Positions 11,549-23,033 of a stretch of DNA of 64,000 nucleotides are shown here, in pieces. Location of the stretch: positions 343,492,263-343,556,262 of the forward strand of contig NC_085138.1 of NCBI RefSeq assembly GCF_035046485.1. Direction: 5' to 3'. The notes beneath the pieces are model-generated. The model ran no database searches. It was not told the DNA's origin and saw only the letters and a program-made list of their open reading frames with translations. Each line of letters opens with the position of its first letter. Within the stretch, counting starts at the first letter, position 1. A program made the position numbers and the translations under genes. Origin of the DNA: Aedes albopictus (Eukaryota; Arthropoda; Insecta; Diptera; Culicidae).

Positions 11549-11735
11549 CCCGAGCAGAAGAGAATACCTTACAAATACCATATAAATACCAACCTTTGCT
11601 CTAATACCTCAAATTATTATTGCGATGTTATCATATGAAATGTAATGATAGCATCACAATAACAATTTGAGTTATTTGGAGCAAAGGTTGGTATTGATAT
11701 GGTATTTGTTGCTATGGCAATGACAATACGTATAA
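11549..11735. mobile_element. Short foldback beginning CCCGAGCAG
   Basis: Left arm 11565-11630 and right arm 11650-11728 are imperfect inverted repeats around ACCTTTGCTC/GAGCAAAGGT and the central TCATATGA. The CCCGAGCAG start resembles the ends of the MITEs at 20959-21282 and near 19150, suggesting one MITE superfamily. Confidence 0.5.
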
Positions 11736-13339
11736 GACAATAAGAACTAGTTCTTCACTTAGTTTAACACAAGTTCAATACTTTGTTTCGGGTGATCCTT
11801 CATGGTTAAAATACGGATTGTTTCCTCAATTACCTACTCCTGGAAATTCTCTTTAAAAAAATATCTACGAATACTTTTACTGGTATTTCCATGAAAAGAA
11901 TCCAATTGATTTTGGAATAAAAATGCTTCCCGAAGATTTTTTTTTAGGAAACTCTTTAAAATTGTTTTGAAATTACTAGGAACATTAAATGCTCGTTTAG
12001 ATTAATTTCCAGGATCCAGCACATCCTTCCGGAATATATGAATAGTTTCTTTATAGTATTTCTTCCAATACAACTCCAGGAAAGAATCTCTGAAAAAAAT
12101 TGTAGGGATTCTGCCTGGTACTTCCTCAATAAAATCTCGACTATTCTTGTCTTAACACATCCACATCTACCTTCAGGAGACAATAACAGAGTTCTGCTTG
12201 AAAATTGTTCAAGAAATCCAGCTGAAATAACTCTATTTTTTTATTCGTATTATTTCTGCAAAAATGTATTCCTATATTTTCAATAAAGATAACCAAAAAA
12301 TAACACTAATAGTTTACAAAATAAAACGATAGTCGTGAACCTCTGTCAACGACCAAAATTTTTGAACAGTTTAGCACTGATCTCGAAACTGTGCTGTGCT
12401 TCAAAAAATTTTAAGTAGAACAGTTTTTGAGTTTTAGCTCAATATCGAGTTTAAAAACTTTTTAAAATATGGAATTTACTAAAATGCTAAAATTCAAATA
12501 TCCATAAATTTTAAGCTGAATATAATACCATTCGATCATCTGAATGCAAGTTTTGCGTCCAATTTCCAAAAATATATGAAGAAATGTATTTTTTCAATAA
12601 GAAAAAAATAATTTAAAAAATCTTTCTCAACGTTTTATTGACCTATCATATGTAGGCTGTAGTTCGCCTAAATTCAGCTCAAACGGAGCATTGATTACGG
12701 AGAATGAGATGTTTGAAGTGAGCAACTTTTCTCAAAAAATAGAACAAAACTCGATTTCAAATCGACAGCCTTGTATGGAAAGTCGAAAAAAATTCCGCTC
12801 TACTGTATTTTTTTTTCCTTCACGTTTTTGAACTCTGGGCATGATTTTACACTAAAAATGATCATCAGCTTACCATGTTCAAAAATGCTGTAAACTAGTG
12901 TAATAATTATATCTCGAAATGATTTCAAAATATTACAAGGAATTTCTAAATCCTAATAGTTCATGTTTTGAGTAATTCCAGTGAAACCAACTAAAAATCA
13001 CTGAAAGGTAAATTTAAAAAAAAATAGCCTTAAAAACTTACAGAACACTGAGGTAGAATAAGCTGAAAAGCAGACTATGTTGCATGTAGCTGGGGCGTCA
13101 CGCCTAGAAGAAAAGGCTTCGGCTGGGTCAAACCAACTTACCAATGGGTTGAAACTTTGCTGCTGTTAAATAAAACTACTTACCACTATCGCTTTTTCAG
13201 TTACTCCACGAAAAAACAAAAGGTGCGCCAAAAGATATCATCAGCTGATACAAGAAAATAGAATTCACACTCAACATTATTTTCATCTAGATTCTTAGAT
13301 TTTCATTATTGCATAATTTGCGATTGAATTGTTTTATTT
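11736..13339. other. AT-rich DNA with degenerate low-complexity repeats
   Basis: 11820-12200 carries degenerate TTCCTGGAAATTC-like text, similar to 48700-49560 and 53430-54260. 12340-13020 has A/T-rich self-complementary patches. No gene seen. Confidence 0.4.
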
Positions 13340-13640
13340 TATAGGGCACTGCACTGTTTTGATTTTGTATGGGATTTTGACGTTTCTTGGCCTTGTTGTT
13401 TACAAAATTTCTGTAATGTCGAATTCGTTTTTGATTCAGTTCCAACCTGGGTTGGAACTGGATGAGATCACAGTTTCAACCCCAACCCGACTTCGGTTTC
13501 GCTTGTACTAAAGTTTGTTTGAGTTTGTTTGATGTTTGTTTGTTTACACATTTTCCGCCAATCCAGTTCCAACCCAGGTTCAAAAACGAATTCGACATAA
13601 GAGTGAAAGAGAAGGGGAGAATTTCGTGCGGTGCCCTATA
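13340..13640. mobile_element. 301-bp MITE, TIR AGGGCAC, TATA flanks
   Basis: The ends TATAGGGCACTGCAC and GTGCGGTGCCCTATA are inverted repeats. Flanking TATA fits the TAYA target preference described for some Aedes MITEs. An internal inverted repeat (GTTCCAACCTGGGTTGGAAC near 13440, repeated near 13565) adds secondary structure. Confidence 0.65.
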
Positions 13641-13703
13641 GGTAATTTGTGCCAAACCTGCCCGTTCACGGTGCACTTTGTTCTGCGATCACATCGATTC
13701 ACT

Positions 13704-13947
13704 TATTGCGCATTGTACACCCCACTGAACACCTTTCACAGTTAGCATAAAAGCGGGATCATGAATAAAACTGCGATTTCGCATCGAATCCTGTCGGTCT
13801 CTTCTACGCACTTATGCAGCATATTAAATATTTAAAATGAATAAGTGCGCAGAAGACACCGACATGATTCGATGTGAAATCTCAGTTTTATTGATGATCC
13901 CGCACTACTGCGAAAGGAGTCCAGTGGGGTGGAAAATGCGCAATAAC
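13704..13947. mobile_element. 244-bp foldback, TTGCGCATT ends
   Basis: Two ~110-bp arms form an imperfect hairpin: AGCGGGATCATGAATAAAAC on the left is answered by GTTTTATTGATGATCCCG on the right, and the centre is AT-rich (13815-13840). No coding capacity. Confidence 0.65.
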
Positions 13948-14152
13948 TCCAACATTTGTTTGGCGCAAGCTACCATAACCCACTTATGAGTACTTTCGAT
14001 CCACCGTGTAACACTATCAAAACAAAGTGCATCATCGGGCGAGCCGTGCGAGTGTTTAGTGTTTAGTGCGAAAATAATGAAAAAATATTGAAAATACCGT
14101 CACAAATTAACTTCAATAACTTTTGTGCAGTGATTGTTGTGCTAACTGAGTG

Positions 14153-14470
14153 AAACTCGGAGCGAATCGGTGAAAAAACTGAGGACAGTAACCCGCCATT
14201 AAAAACAAATTTTGTTCAACTATTCCGGAGGAAGTGTTTTCATCGGAGCAGCCAGATCCCAGCCCTGGCGCCTTGGAACGGGCTCGCCAATGCAAGGGAG
14301 ATCGCATCCGGGGATTTATTTGCGAGAATAGATTCCGGTGTGGTTCTTGCTGAATCCCAGGTCGTGGTCACGGCGGGGAGAAGGAACCAAACTGGCACCC
14401 TGGAAGCGGGTCTGCAAACGCCGATTCACGACATCGGAGGAAAGGCCGGAAAGACTCCCGACGAGGAATA
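14153..14470 (+). pseudogene. Gag-like open frame without ATG (retrotransposon ORF1 remnant?)
   Basis: One plus frame stays open for about 105 codons from a TGA just before 14153 to a TAA at 14470 and contains no ATG at its beginning. It encodes NPPLKTNFVQLFRR and later LANAREIASGDLFARIDSG. Base composition is more GC-rich than the flanks and the text looks coding. It resembles an N-terminal LINE/LTR ORF1 in style but I cannot name a family. A strong donor (GTGAGT at 14684) and acceptor (TTTTTAG at 14735-14741) lie downstream, so it might also be an exon. Confidence 0.3.
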
Positions 14471-14683
14471 AACTCCGCGAGATGGTCGGATGCACTGCCA
14501 AGTTCCCATCCTTGGCACCCGGAATGGTTCGCCGCGCAAGTGGGTAATGAATAACAGGACCTAGAGGGACCTGAAAGCATCAAAAGAAGGTCCATATCGA
14601 ATGCTCTGATGGCCGTGTCGTCCACAGAGTATGAGGCTACCAGTCCCTGCTCGCGTAGGCTAGGGGACCAGCTGGCAGTAAGG

Positions 14684-14741
14684 GTGAGTGAAGAAATACG
14701 GTTCGTTGTAATTACTTCATTATAATTCTTTCCATTTTTAG
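14684..14741 (+). other. Candidate 58-bp intron
   Basis: AGG|GTGAGT at 14681-14689 and a pyrimidine-rich TTCTTTCCATTTTTAG|G ending at 14741 match donor and acceptor consensus at a spacing typical of short dipteran introns. No reading frame clearly continues across it, so the transcript would be non-coding or a UTR. Confidence 0.35.
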
Positions 14742-15436
14742 GCTGATGCTGCTGGTAAATGGGATTAGGTTGCTTTCTGTTTGTATTTGTGCGGGTTGCT
14801 TTGTCGCACAACGCTTCTGGTTGATCCCGGTTCAATATTCCGCCGAGAGCAGTCCGTAAGTTGGCCGAAAAAACTTATTTGAATGAGTCTTTAGACTTAG
14901 TCTATCCAGTGTCCACAGGAGCAGATTTGGGTCCTACAACCCGTGTTGGGGTCTCCGGGATGCCTAAACGCCGAACGAAGAGTGTCGGTTGCGCTGGGAG
15001 TTTTCATGCGCTCTCTTTATTGTTTAATGTACCACGGCCGATTTTATCGCAGCGGTTGACGGTGAAGGTGTTTCATTTTAATTTTTGTAATGTAATGTTC
15101 TTTAGTGGAACATATCACCTTTAATACTTTCATCGCGAACCGGCTGCTAGCAGATGGAGTATGGCATATTAGCGTGGTTCAAAATATCGTTTTTGCTCCT
15201 CATCGCTTATTCGATTCATCATCAAATTCTATAGCTTCTCTCAAAATTTGAGTTCACTTGGTGGAAAATTGAGATAGTACAAACCAGTTTGTATTACATT
15301 GGGAAAACGATGTTTCACATTCAACTGATCGTAGCTTTTCGCCAAGTGTCCCAGAGGGTAAGTTGAAACTTGGTACTCCTAGGCTTCTCTATCAGCTACA
15401 TCTTTTCCGATGACTTCATTCAAATCACACGCCTCA
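14742..15436. other. Unassigned 0.7 kb
   Basis: 14830-15060 is GC-balanced with short open frames; 15120-15430 is ordinary AT-rich sequence. I see no gene. Confidence 0.3.
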
Positions 15437-15558
15437 TTAACCCTAAAAGGGATACCTTCATGGCCTCAGTTTTGTCACCTCGCTGAGTGTTCCGTCAAAG
15501 ACGAGCTCTAAAAGGCGCCTGGGGTCCAATGGACCCCAGGTATCCCTTTTAGGGTTAA
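15437..15558. mobile_element. 122-bp TTAA MITE, TIR CCCTAAAAGGGATACC
   Basis: TTAACCCTAAAAGGGATACC at the left is matched by its complement at the right, and each end carries TTAA. A second inverted pair GGGGTCC/GGACCCC lies near the right arm. TTAA targets are characteristic of piggyBac-type elements and of the Wuneng MITE group of Aedes. Confidence 0.75.
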
Positions 15559-15794
15559 GAACAAACGTCTTGAAATCTCGCTTCAACAGTGCATCAGAAC
15601 TTCAGATGCACAAATTTCAAGAAGCAAACTTCAAACAACAGTGCATTTTTTTATTATATTCTTGCTCACTTGTAATAAGCTTAAAATGAGAAGCTCAGGT
15701 GCGCTGGTTTTGTTTACGAAGAGATTTGTGCCCTCGAAATCGTGAGTAGGTACAAAAGTCGGCCATTTTGGGATGCTAACAAGCCTGCCCTTAA
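15555..15794. mobile_element. TTAA MITE, copy 1 (relative at 58449-58700)
   Basis: It starts at the TTAA that also ends the previous MITE and stops at TTAA 15791-15794. An inverted relative at 58449-58700 shares most of the body (AACAGTGCATC, GCTCACTTGTAATAAGCTTA, GGTGCGCTGGTTTTGTTTAC). The two copies agree on TTAAGGACAGACTTGTT-type ends. No coding capacity. Confidence 0.75.
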
Positions 15795-16451
15795 TTAGCT
15801 ACCGATTTTTATCCAGAATCAAAATTTTTACTCATGATGGTTAAACTATTCGATGGGCATCACTGCATTTTGCAGTGGAACATAGTAGCCATGATTTCAG
15901 TGTGCAGCAATATTGCTTGCTGGGAAGCTGGAGGATCACTGTTTAAGTTTCTCCAGTTGGATAAAGATCGACAACTATTTAATGAGGAGACCGATTTGAA
16001 TGCGGTCTTCGGTGAAGTTGCAGCTGATAAATTATACTAAAATTACCAAGGGTCAACTGAACCTCTAGCGCTCTTGGGATAATTCATGGTAATTCTCATG
16101 CAAATTTTGAAGGGCTTCTGCACTCTCAATTTTCAACCAAATGAGCTCAGATTTAGGGAGAAGGCATAGAACCTGGATACGAATCGAATACGCGGTGTGG
16201 AGCAAAAACAATTTTGTGCACCACCTTAATGGCATATTCATCAGAAATTCTCGAAAAACACTAAAAGACCGCTGGGGCTCAGTATATAATATACCCAGGT
16301 AACAGATCGATGTCGGTTCTATTTGGTAAGGTTTTGATGATCGTTACAGATCCTGATAAAAGTATTAAAGGTGTTGTAACAGGTTTTTGGAACATTTACA
16401 ACTAGTAGACCTCAGACTGTTGTTTGGGCTTTGCTAGTAAATTTATGCTAT
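15795..16451. other. Unassigned 0.65 kb
   Basis: A 68-codon open frame at 15834-16040 has no recognisable motif. No repeat boundary was found. Confidence 0.3.
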
Positions 16452-17479
16452 AATAGGAAGCAATCAGTGAAGTACTAGATTGAAAGTAGTGCACACTTTG
16501 AAAAAATGACGGATTACGGTAAAATTTTACCGTAATCTCAACAGCTGAACGTACGGTAAAAAGTTCGGTGATTTTTCAAACCACCGAACGTACTGTGAAT
16601 CTCAGGAAAATGCATCTGTCAAAATTACCGGAACGTTCGGCACTGTTTACAAATTTACCGTAAAAATCGCAGAACGTTCGGTATGTTTGTTTACAAATGA
16701 ATTCTCAATATCACTGAACGTACGTTAAATTTTACAAATTTACGGTGATTTTATGCGAGCACAAAAAACCAATATTTTCATAAAAAACGTCGATGATGGG
16801 ATTGAATACACGATCTTCTGATCAGGAACCACACTTGCTGTCACTATACAAGAGAGTCTTGCTTGGAAATGATGCGCAAATTCTAATAGAACTGATGCTC
16901 GAAGCTGCCGGCGTGGCTGTCAAACGTATTTTACAGTAGTACGGTAAAATAGTCCCATCACCGATCTGTTCGGTAAAATATTCACAGGTCTCCTGTAAAT
17001 TTGTCTGATTTCACCGGTTCTTCGGTGATTTCTTCAATTTCACCGATTTTCTCCTGCAATTTCATCGATTTCGCCGTAATACTGTAGTTTGCTTGTTTAC
17101 AGACCAGTTTCGGTGATTTTTTTCACCGAATACTGTAATTTATTCCAAGTGTGTGAGCTGAATTTTTGTAAGGTGAGATGATCAATTCTCCGTTTCTGCA
17201 AAGCAATGCTGCAAACAGCGTGGGTTATATGATTTCTTGCCTAATTTGATGCTGTTTGAGCAAAACTTTGGGTAACTGTGTTGTTGAAGTTGCAAGAAAT
17301 AAATAATACAACAACACAGTTACTCAAAGTTTTGCTCAAACAGCATCAAATTAGGCAAGAAATCATATAACCCACGCTGTTTGCAGCATTTCATTGCAAA
17401 AATGGAGAACTGATCATCTCACCATACAAAAATCCAGCTCACTACTTTCAATCTAGTACTTCACTGATTGCTTCCTATT
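16452..17479. mobile_element. Palindromic element split by a nested insertion
   Basis: Outer arm 16452-16491 (AATAGGAAGCAATCAGTGAA...) is complementary to 17443-17479. After the 662-bp insertion the left arm continues at 17156-17286 and pairs almost perfectly with 17310-17442, the loop being about 20 bp around 17298. Without the insertion this is a ~365-bp near-perfect hairpin. Confidence 0.8.
16492..17153. mobile_element. 662-bp element with ACCGAACGTTCGGT motifs, TG duplication
   Basis: Its ends CACACTTTGAA and TTCCAAGTGTG are inverted repeats. The dinucleotide TG is duplicated (16490-16491, 17154-17155); removing the insert and one TG restores the arm pairing of the host palindrome, which fixes the boundaries. 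Inside, short palindromic words (TTTACCG/CGGTAAA, GAACGTTCGG, CACCGAA/TTCGGTG) occur over a dozen times. Confidence 0.75.
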
Positions 17480-18489
17480 GAAAATGTTTAAAAATTCGAT
17501 TTGATTAGTAATTTAATAATAACAGATTTTTTGAATACTAAACGAATCCTGGCAAAATCAATTAACAGTGGGATGAAAAGTTGCAGCACTTAATAGTGCT
17601 GATAGATTCAAAAGTGCCGTGCGATCACTACTTAAACGCATTGTTGAAGTTAATGCGTTCGACGTGACATTTTGGACAAGAACTAATTATTTTCTTACTA
17701 GCTGAACAACGTTGCTTGTGTATAACTAGGTAGATATTTCTACGTTTCATGGAAGGGAATGATGTGGTTTATGTAGGCAGGACCGGTAGACAGTTAAAGG
17801 ATTAAGTTATGCATAGGACAGATAGGTTTTTGAATTTTGTATCATTGGAGGCCCATGAAATCTTCAAAATTATTGTCTATCATTGGGGATAGCGCTAGCG
17901 CTGTAGGTACTGCCCCCACTCGCGCATTTGATTTTTCATCAGTTTTGAGTTAACGTAATGAACAGCTATCATTTTCAATGTACTTTCAAAAACTATAATA
18001 AAAATGACGGATTTTTATGTCGATGTGTTTAAAAATTCCAGCTTATATTGAAGGGACCTGCAAAACAGTTCCATAAAGGATTTGTGTACCCTGTAACACA
18101 AAATTGAGCAATTTTGAAGTGAACGTTACATTGTTTACAGCTATGCATTGAGGTGTTAAACAATCCTTGTAAGTTTCGAAATATTTGAAACATTTTTCAA
18201 ATTATGACGATTTTTTGATGATTTGCATGAAAACGAATTTCTAAACTTCAACTGCCTTTTTCTCAATTCCTACACTTTTGGCTAATGGGACTGTTATGCG
18301 AGTGGGGCAGTGTGGGTAGTTGCCAACATAGATGCTAAACTCTTCGTGGGCAAGATTACCTACTTTATTATTCATTTATTAGGCATTAGCAAATTAACTC
18401 ATTTGCAAAACATTAGCATATCTTGGACCACTGTGCGTCATGAAGTGATTTGTTGAGCTCGAATTATATCTGAAAACTTTTTCCTAACG
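17480..18489. other. Unassigned, with one inverted pair
   Basis: GTAGGTACTGCCCCCACTCG at 17904 is inverted at 18298-18322 (GCGAGTGGGGCAGTGTGGGT), suggesting a MITE of about 420 bp. The remainder is AT-rich without genes. Confidence 0.4.
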
Positions 18490-19154
18490 AACTAAACTAT
18501 ACGGTCAAATATCAGGCAAACAGCCTGATAAAAAATCCTTACGATAAATAAAACAAAATTGCTGAAAATACCAATGTCACCCTAAATGAATCTTAAATTC
18601 AAAAATCAATTATTTTTGATTAAAAGTGATAGCAAAAAAATGCAGAAGAAGCGAACGCAGTGCTTCTAGCGTGTTCAGCGTGTTGGGTTACAATAAATTT
18701 AGTAATCCAACAAATTTCTATTTAATTGTTGAGGCAGTTATTCTTTTGTTATGGAATACCTACCAGGTAACAAATTGAAGGATCGATAAAAAATATATAA
18801 TTTAATAATAGTAGTTGTTATTAGCTTGGTATGGAATACCTGTTTGATAACATGTTGAGCTATCGAAATAATGTCGAATACAATAATAAGTACTGTTATT
18901 GTTATGTTATTCAATACCTTTTGAATAACAAGTACAGCACTTGGCAGTGTGTTTGAAATTTTAGGTATGCATTCATTATTGAAATAACAAGACTTGTTAT
19001 TTTCTAGGTGTTATTCATACAAAATGATGGTATTCGTTTTTGTTATTTTGCCTCTTATTACCACCTAATGCAGGGCATATTAAGGTATGCTAGTATTTAT
19101 TATTAAATACCATGACATGTTATTATGTTGTTATTTTTTTCTGCTCGGGTTCTA
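18490..19154. mobile_element. AT-rich MITE, right end CTGCTCGGG
   Basis: Repeated words GTTATTC/GAATAAC and GGAATACC run through 18730-19140, and the right end TTTTTTTCTGCTCGGG matches the end of the MITE 20959-21282. It abuts the LINE fragment at 19155. The left end is uncertain. Confidence 0.5.
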
Positions 19155-19575
19155 AGTCGCCTCATCCAGTCGGCCGGAAATGTCGCGGTTTTTCATATGT
19201 TGCAGAATAATTGATGCAGTAGTTGTGCGTACTACGGGGTCAGCTTTGAGCATCTTAGCTGATATGCAATCGACCCTTGGGGCCCTGTTCGATTTCATGC
19301 TACGGATGGCTGTTTTATCTCCTGCACTGATGGAGTGACACGGGGGGTGACACGGGTAATGCGTCGAATTTTTGGTGGATCATGCTGAGGTGTTGATGGC
19401 GTGACCGACACTTGAAAAAGGTTTCCAAAGTGCTCGAACGAGCGTTTCAACTGGTCAGCCGGGTCGGTCAGTAACTATCTAGACGTGTCTTTCACGGGCA
19501 TCGTAGCATTTATCTTAGTCCCACTAAGGCGACGTGAAACATCGTGGAGGAGACGGATGTCACCGGTGTTTGTGG
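19155..19575 (-). pseudogene. LINE, endonuclease-to-RT linker fragment
   Basis: On the minus strand it reads, with frameshifts, a region that ends with IRSMKSNRAP, MLKADP and then DISGRLDEAT, the conserved lead-in to the RT domain of EN-bearing non-LTR elements. The same copy continues upstream at 24438-24602, 25584-25648 and 26098-26237, interrupted by the copia element and two MITEs. Confidence 0.6.
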
Positions 19576-19580
19576 GTTTC

Positions 19581-19703
19581 TATCGTAGAAGTAAAACACG
19601 TCTGTTCGGTTTGAACGTTGGAAACTGAATGGAAAGATTTATTATTTACCCTAACAAACAAACTTCAGTTGCTAAGGTCGTCATGGATTACTTGATGCTA
19701 ACA
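19581..19703 (-). repeat. 3' LTR of copia element
   Basis: 123 bp, beginning TGTTAGCATC and ending CTACGATA on the minus strand. It differs from the 5' LTR by one transition (G versus A near 19632). Very short LTRs are within the copia range. Confidence 0.95.
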
Positions 19704-19716
19704 CTCCTCCCTAATC
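19704..19716 (-). promoter_or_regulatory. Polypurine tract
   Basis: On the minus strand GATTAGGGAGGAGT immediately precedes the 3' LTR, the position of the plus-strand DNA priming tract in LTR retrotransposons. Confidence 0.7.
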
Positions 19717-20958
19717 CGTGATTCCGATGATCCTCCTCATGTTAGTGACTCCGGATTGTACGAGAGGCTTGGTGAATCCATCTGCTGCTTGATCCTTGGT
19801 GTTAACGTAATTGATCGCCACTGATCCGCTGTCTATAGCATCATGAACAAAATGATAGCGTATGTCCACGTGCTTTGTTCTTGGGTTGTAGCTTACATTG
19901 TTGGCTATGGAGATGGCAGATTGATTGTCACAGAAAATCTTGATTTGCGTTTCTCCGAAGATTTGCTTCAGCATATTTCTCCACCAGAGCGCCTCTTGGA
20001 TCGTCCGTGATAACGCCATATATTCTGCCTCACACGATGACAACGCTACCGTCGGCTGTCTCTTGACATTCCACGAAATTGCTCCGCCTTGAAACATGAA
20101 AACGTATCCCGTAGTCGATCGTCGAGAGTCCACATCTCCTCCCCAATCTGCGTCGGTATAGCCAATGATTTCTCCGTTGCCTCGCTTGTGGAATAAAAGC
20201 CGGTTGTTGATCGTCCCTTTCAAATAGCGACAAATTCTTTTGACGGCCTCCCAATGCTTCCGGCCTGGATTGCTGCTAAATTGACTAACTGCATTGACCG
20301 CAAACGATATATCAGGATGCGTTGCTTGTGCTATGTACTGTAGACACCCGACAGCCTCTTTATATGGAACCTTCTTCATTTCTTCGATTTCATCCTGTGA
20401 TTTCGGAGTCATGGATTTGTCCAAACGCTCGCTTGATTCGAATGGTGTTGAAACAGGATGACAATCCGCCAGGTTGAATCTGTCCAGCACGTCTTCAATA
20501 TACTTTCGTTGGCCTATTGATAATTCTCTTCGTTCTTTGTTCCGGCTGATTCGAAGTCCTAGGCAATACTTTGCTTGACCTAAATCCTTCATCCGGAATC
20601 GGTTGCATAGAAATGCCTTCAATCATTTCCTCATTTTGACATCGTTGGTAAAAATTAGGAAATCGTCCACATAAATGGTAATAAACAACATTCTCCTCCC
20701 ATTGATCAGATAATACAAGCAAGGGTCCGTTCTTGATTGTTGCAATCCAAATTCTCGTAACGTCTTATCAAGCTGCTGATTCCAAATCCTACTTGATTGC
20801 TTAAGGCCGTAAAGCGACCTCTGAAGCCGGCACCTTCGTCGGATCTGTTACAAATCCCTCCGGCTGCTGCATGTGGATTACTTCATCTTCAAGCTTTCCT
20901 TGCAAAAATGCTGTGACGGCATCCATTTGATCAATCTCCAAATCGAATTTCACTGCCA
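19717..20958 (-). pseudogene. copia pol: RT catalytic core and RNase H
   Basis: From 20958 the frame gives VKFDLEIDQMDAVTAFLQG (RT motif A with the catalytic Asp), then HMQQPEGF. A frameshift near 20815 and a stop near 20624 interrupt the RT; between them YVDDFLIF (motif C, about 20652-20675) is intact in another frame. From 20622 the RNase H region runs open for 303 codons to about 19711: LGLRISRN, CLQYIAQATHPDISFAV, YTDADWGGD, WNVKRQPTVALSSCEAEYMAL, FCDNQSAISIANN and TKHVDIRYHFV, all hallmark blocks of copia RNase H. The active acidic residues (D in TDADW, E in CEAEY, D in CDNQS) are present. It would make the cDNA-synthesis part of the polyprotein. Confidence 0.9.
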
Positions 20959-21282
20959 CCCGGGCAGAGCTCAAGTACTGACGATCAAAATGTGATATTG
21001 GTTTGTTTGAGATAAGAGGTAAAAGTACTGAAAACAATAGCAAAACTTTGTTCTTGAGCCATCTATCCAATAGCAAAATATGATATTTGAATATCAATCA
21101 AATAGCTCACTGCTATTGGTTAGATCTTACCAAGAGCTAAATGTGCTATGATGATGATGTTCCAGGAGTAAAATTGAGGTATTATTTTCAGTACTTTTAC
21201 CTCTTATCTCAAACAAACAAATATCACTTTTTGTTCTTCATATCAAAATATGCTATTATTGAGCTTTTTTCCTCTGCTCGGG
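20959..21282. mobile_element. 324-bp MITE in the copia RT domain, CA duplication
   Basis: Ends CCCGGGCAGAG and CTCTGCTCGGG are inverted; a longer inverted pair around AGATAAGAGGTAAAAGTACT follows. CA is duplicated (20957-20958, 21283-21284). Deleting the element and one CA restores LMALAVKF, the expected copia RT text, so the boundaries are exact. Ends resemble 28931-29394 (CCCGGGTAGAG). Confidence 0.85.
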
Positions 21283-23033
21283 CAATGCCATCAAATATCT
21301 TAAAGTCGAGTACCTCACGACCGGGGCGTAAACTTCGTCATAATCGATGCCGGGTCTCTGCGAACATCCTTTGACCACTAATCGTGCCTTGTAGCAGTCA
21401 ACTTCTCCGTTCGGTCCACGCTTTATTGCTCCGACGGGCAAGTCTTCCAACCTCCACGTTTGATTGGTCCCCAGTGCATTGATCTCCGCCTGCATCGCCT
21501 CAAGCCACAGTTGTCGATCAGGTCTGCTCAACGCCTCTTCGTAGCTGACTGGATCGCTCATCGTCTCGATGTCGCTCATTTTGAATTCGCCGTTCGTTAC
21601 ACTTGCCTTCGTCTGTGGGTTTTGGGATACACATTGGCCAGTATACGTACTATAAGTAATAAAATCAGTGTACTTGCCTGGGTGGCGGCGCCCCCGACCG
21701 CTGCGCCTAAACTCATGCACTACAGAAGCTGGTCTTACTGATTGCGGTGGGAGCGCAATTTCATCATTGGCATCTTCAAAATCGTTTCCAGAACTGCTGC
21801 TGGTATCACTGGCTGCTTCATCCTGTCCTGCGTTCGATCTTTCATCATCACCTGCAGTTGATTCAAGTTCAATCTGTTCTACTTCTGGCGTCGCAGTAGC
21901 TCTCGGTTCATTCATCGCTTCCGAAAATTCAATTTCTAAAAATTCCACCGTTTCATCTGCGTTGACTACTTCTCCATCACATTGACCTTCGTTGATGATC
22001 TTCACATCTCTGCTAATAATGATCTCACCAGTTGTCGCGTTGTATAGTCTGTAGCCTTTCACTTCATCTGCGTAGCCCACGAATACACATTTGGTCGATT
22101 TCGGATCTAACTTCAACCTTCTCTGCTTCGGAACATGTACCATGGCAACAGAACCGCATATCTTCAGGTGTCCTACGTAGGGTTTCTTCCCCGTCCATGC
22201 TTCTTCTGGAGTCTTGCCTTGCAAGGTTCGCGTCGGACAGCGATTAATCAAATACACCGCGGTGTTCACCGCTTCCGCCCAAAATTTCTTCTGCATCTTG
22301 GCGCCATTTAACATGCTTCGGACTTTCTCCAGGATTGTTCTGTTCATCCGTTCCGCTATCCCATTCTGTTCTGGAGTATACGGACAAGATCTCTGATGTC
22401 TGATACCATCCTGCCTCAGACTTGCACTGAACCGTCCGTTGATGAATTCTCGGCCGTTGTCGCTCCTCAAAACTTTCAGTTTAAGTCCAGTTTGACGTTC
22501 AGCCATTGCCTTGAAATAAGCTTCATATACTTGATCTTTGCTCCGCAGGGTATACACGAACACTTTCCTCGTAGCATCATCGATAAAAGTCACGAAATAA
22601 CGGCTACCCGCCAATGATGGCACCTCGAATGGTCCGCATACATCCGTATGTACGAGCTCCAATGGTTTGCTTGCTCTGGATTCACTGTTCGGAAACGCAT
22701 CTCTGGAATGTTTGCCTTGACAACACGCAATGCAGTTCAAATTCTCCATGTGCTTCAATTCAAAACCGTTGGCCATCTGCTTCAATTGCTTCAAACTCTG
22801 CACATTCAAATGTGCAAGCCTTCTATGCCATACCTCCAGCTCACTTGACAAAAACGTATGCTCTGCTCCGTCAGCCGTGCCTGATGCAAAAATTTCTCCA
22901 TTTTCATCCAGCACCGTACATCCGCTTGCTGTGAACGTCACCGTAAAGCCTTTGCTGCATATCTTGCTGACTGACAACAAATTTGCTGCCAAATCCGGGA
23001 CTTCTAGGACATCTTGAATATCCACAGGACCTT
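21283..23033 (-). pseudogene. copia pol: integrase and start of reverse transcriptase
   Basis: The minus frame is open from 23033 to 21285. It begins QGPVDIQDVLEVPDLAANLL, then the zinc-binding HHCC (WHRRLAHLN ... CIACC, H-x4-H ... C-x2-C). The integrase core has its three acidic residues in HTDVCGPF, RSDNGREF and NGIAERMN, spaced D-x60-D-x35-E as in copia. The GKxxYVxHLK-type block (GKKPYVGHLKICGSVAMVHV) follows, then an acidic, serine-rich linker, and RT motifs QLWLEAMQAEINAL and KARLVVKGCSQRPGIDYDEVYAPVV. It would integrate the cDNA and start reverse transcription. It is intact across its length; only the flanking MITEs break it. Confidence 0.93.

Noticed and set aside
14368..14835. 155-codon minus-strand open frame
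   Set aside because: It runs antisense to a more coding-like plus frame and across the candidate intron; no domain is visible.
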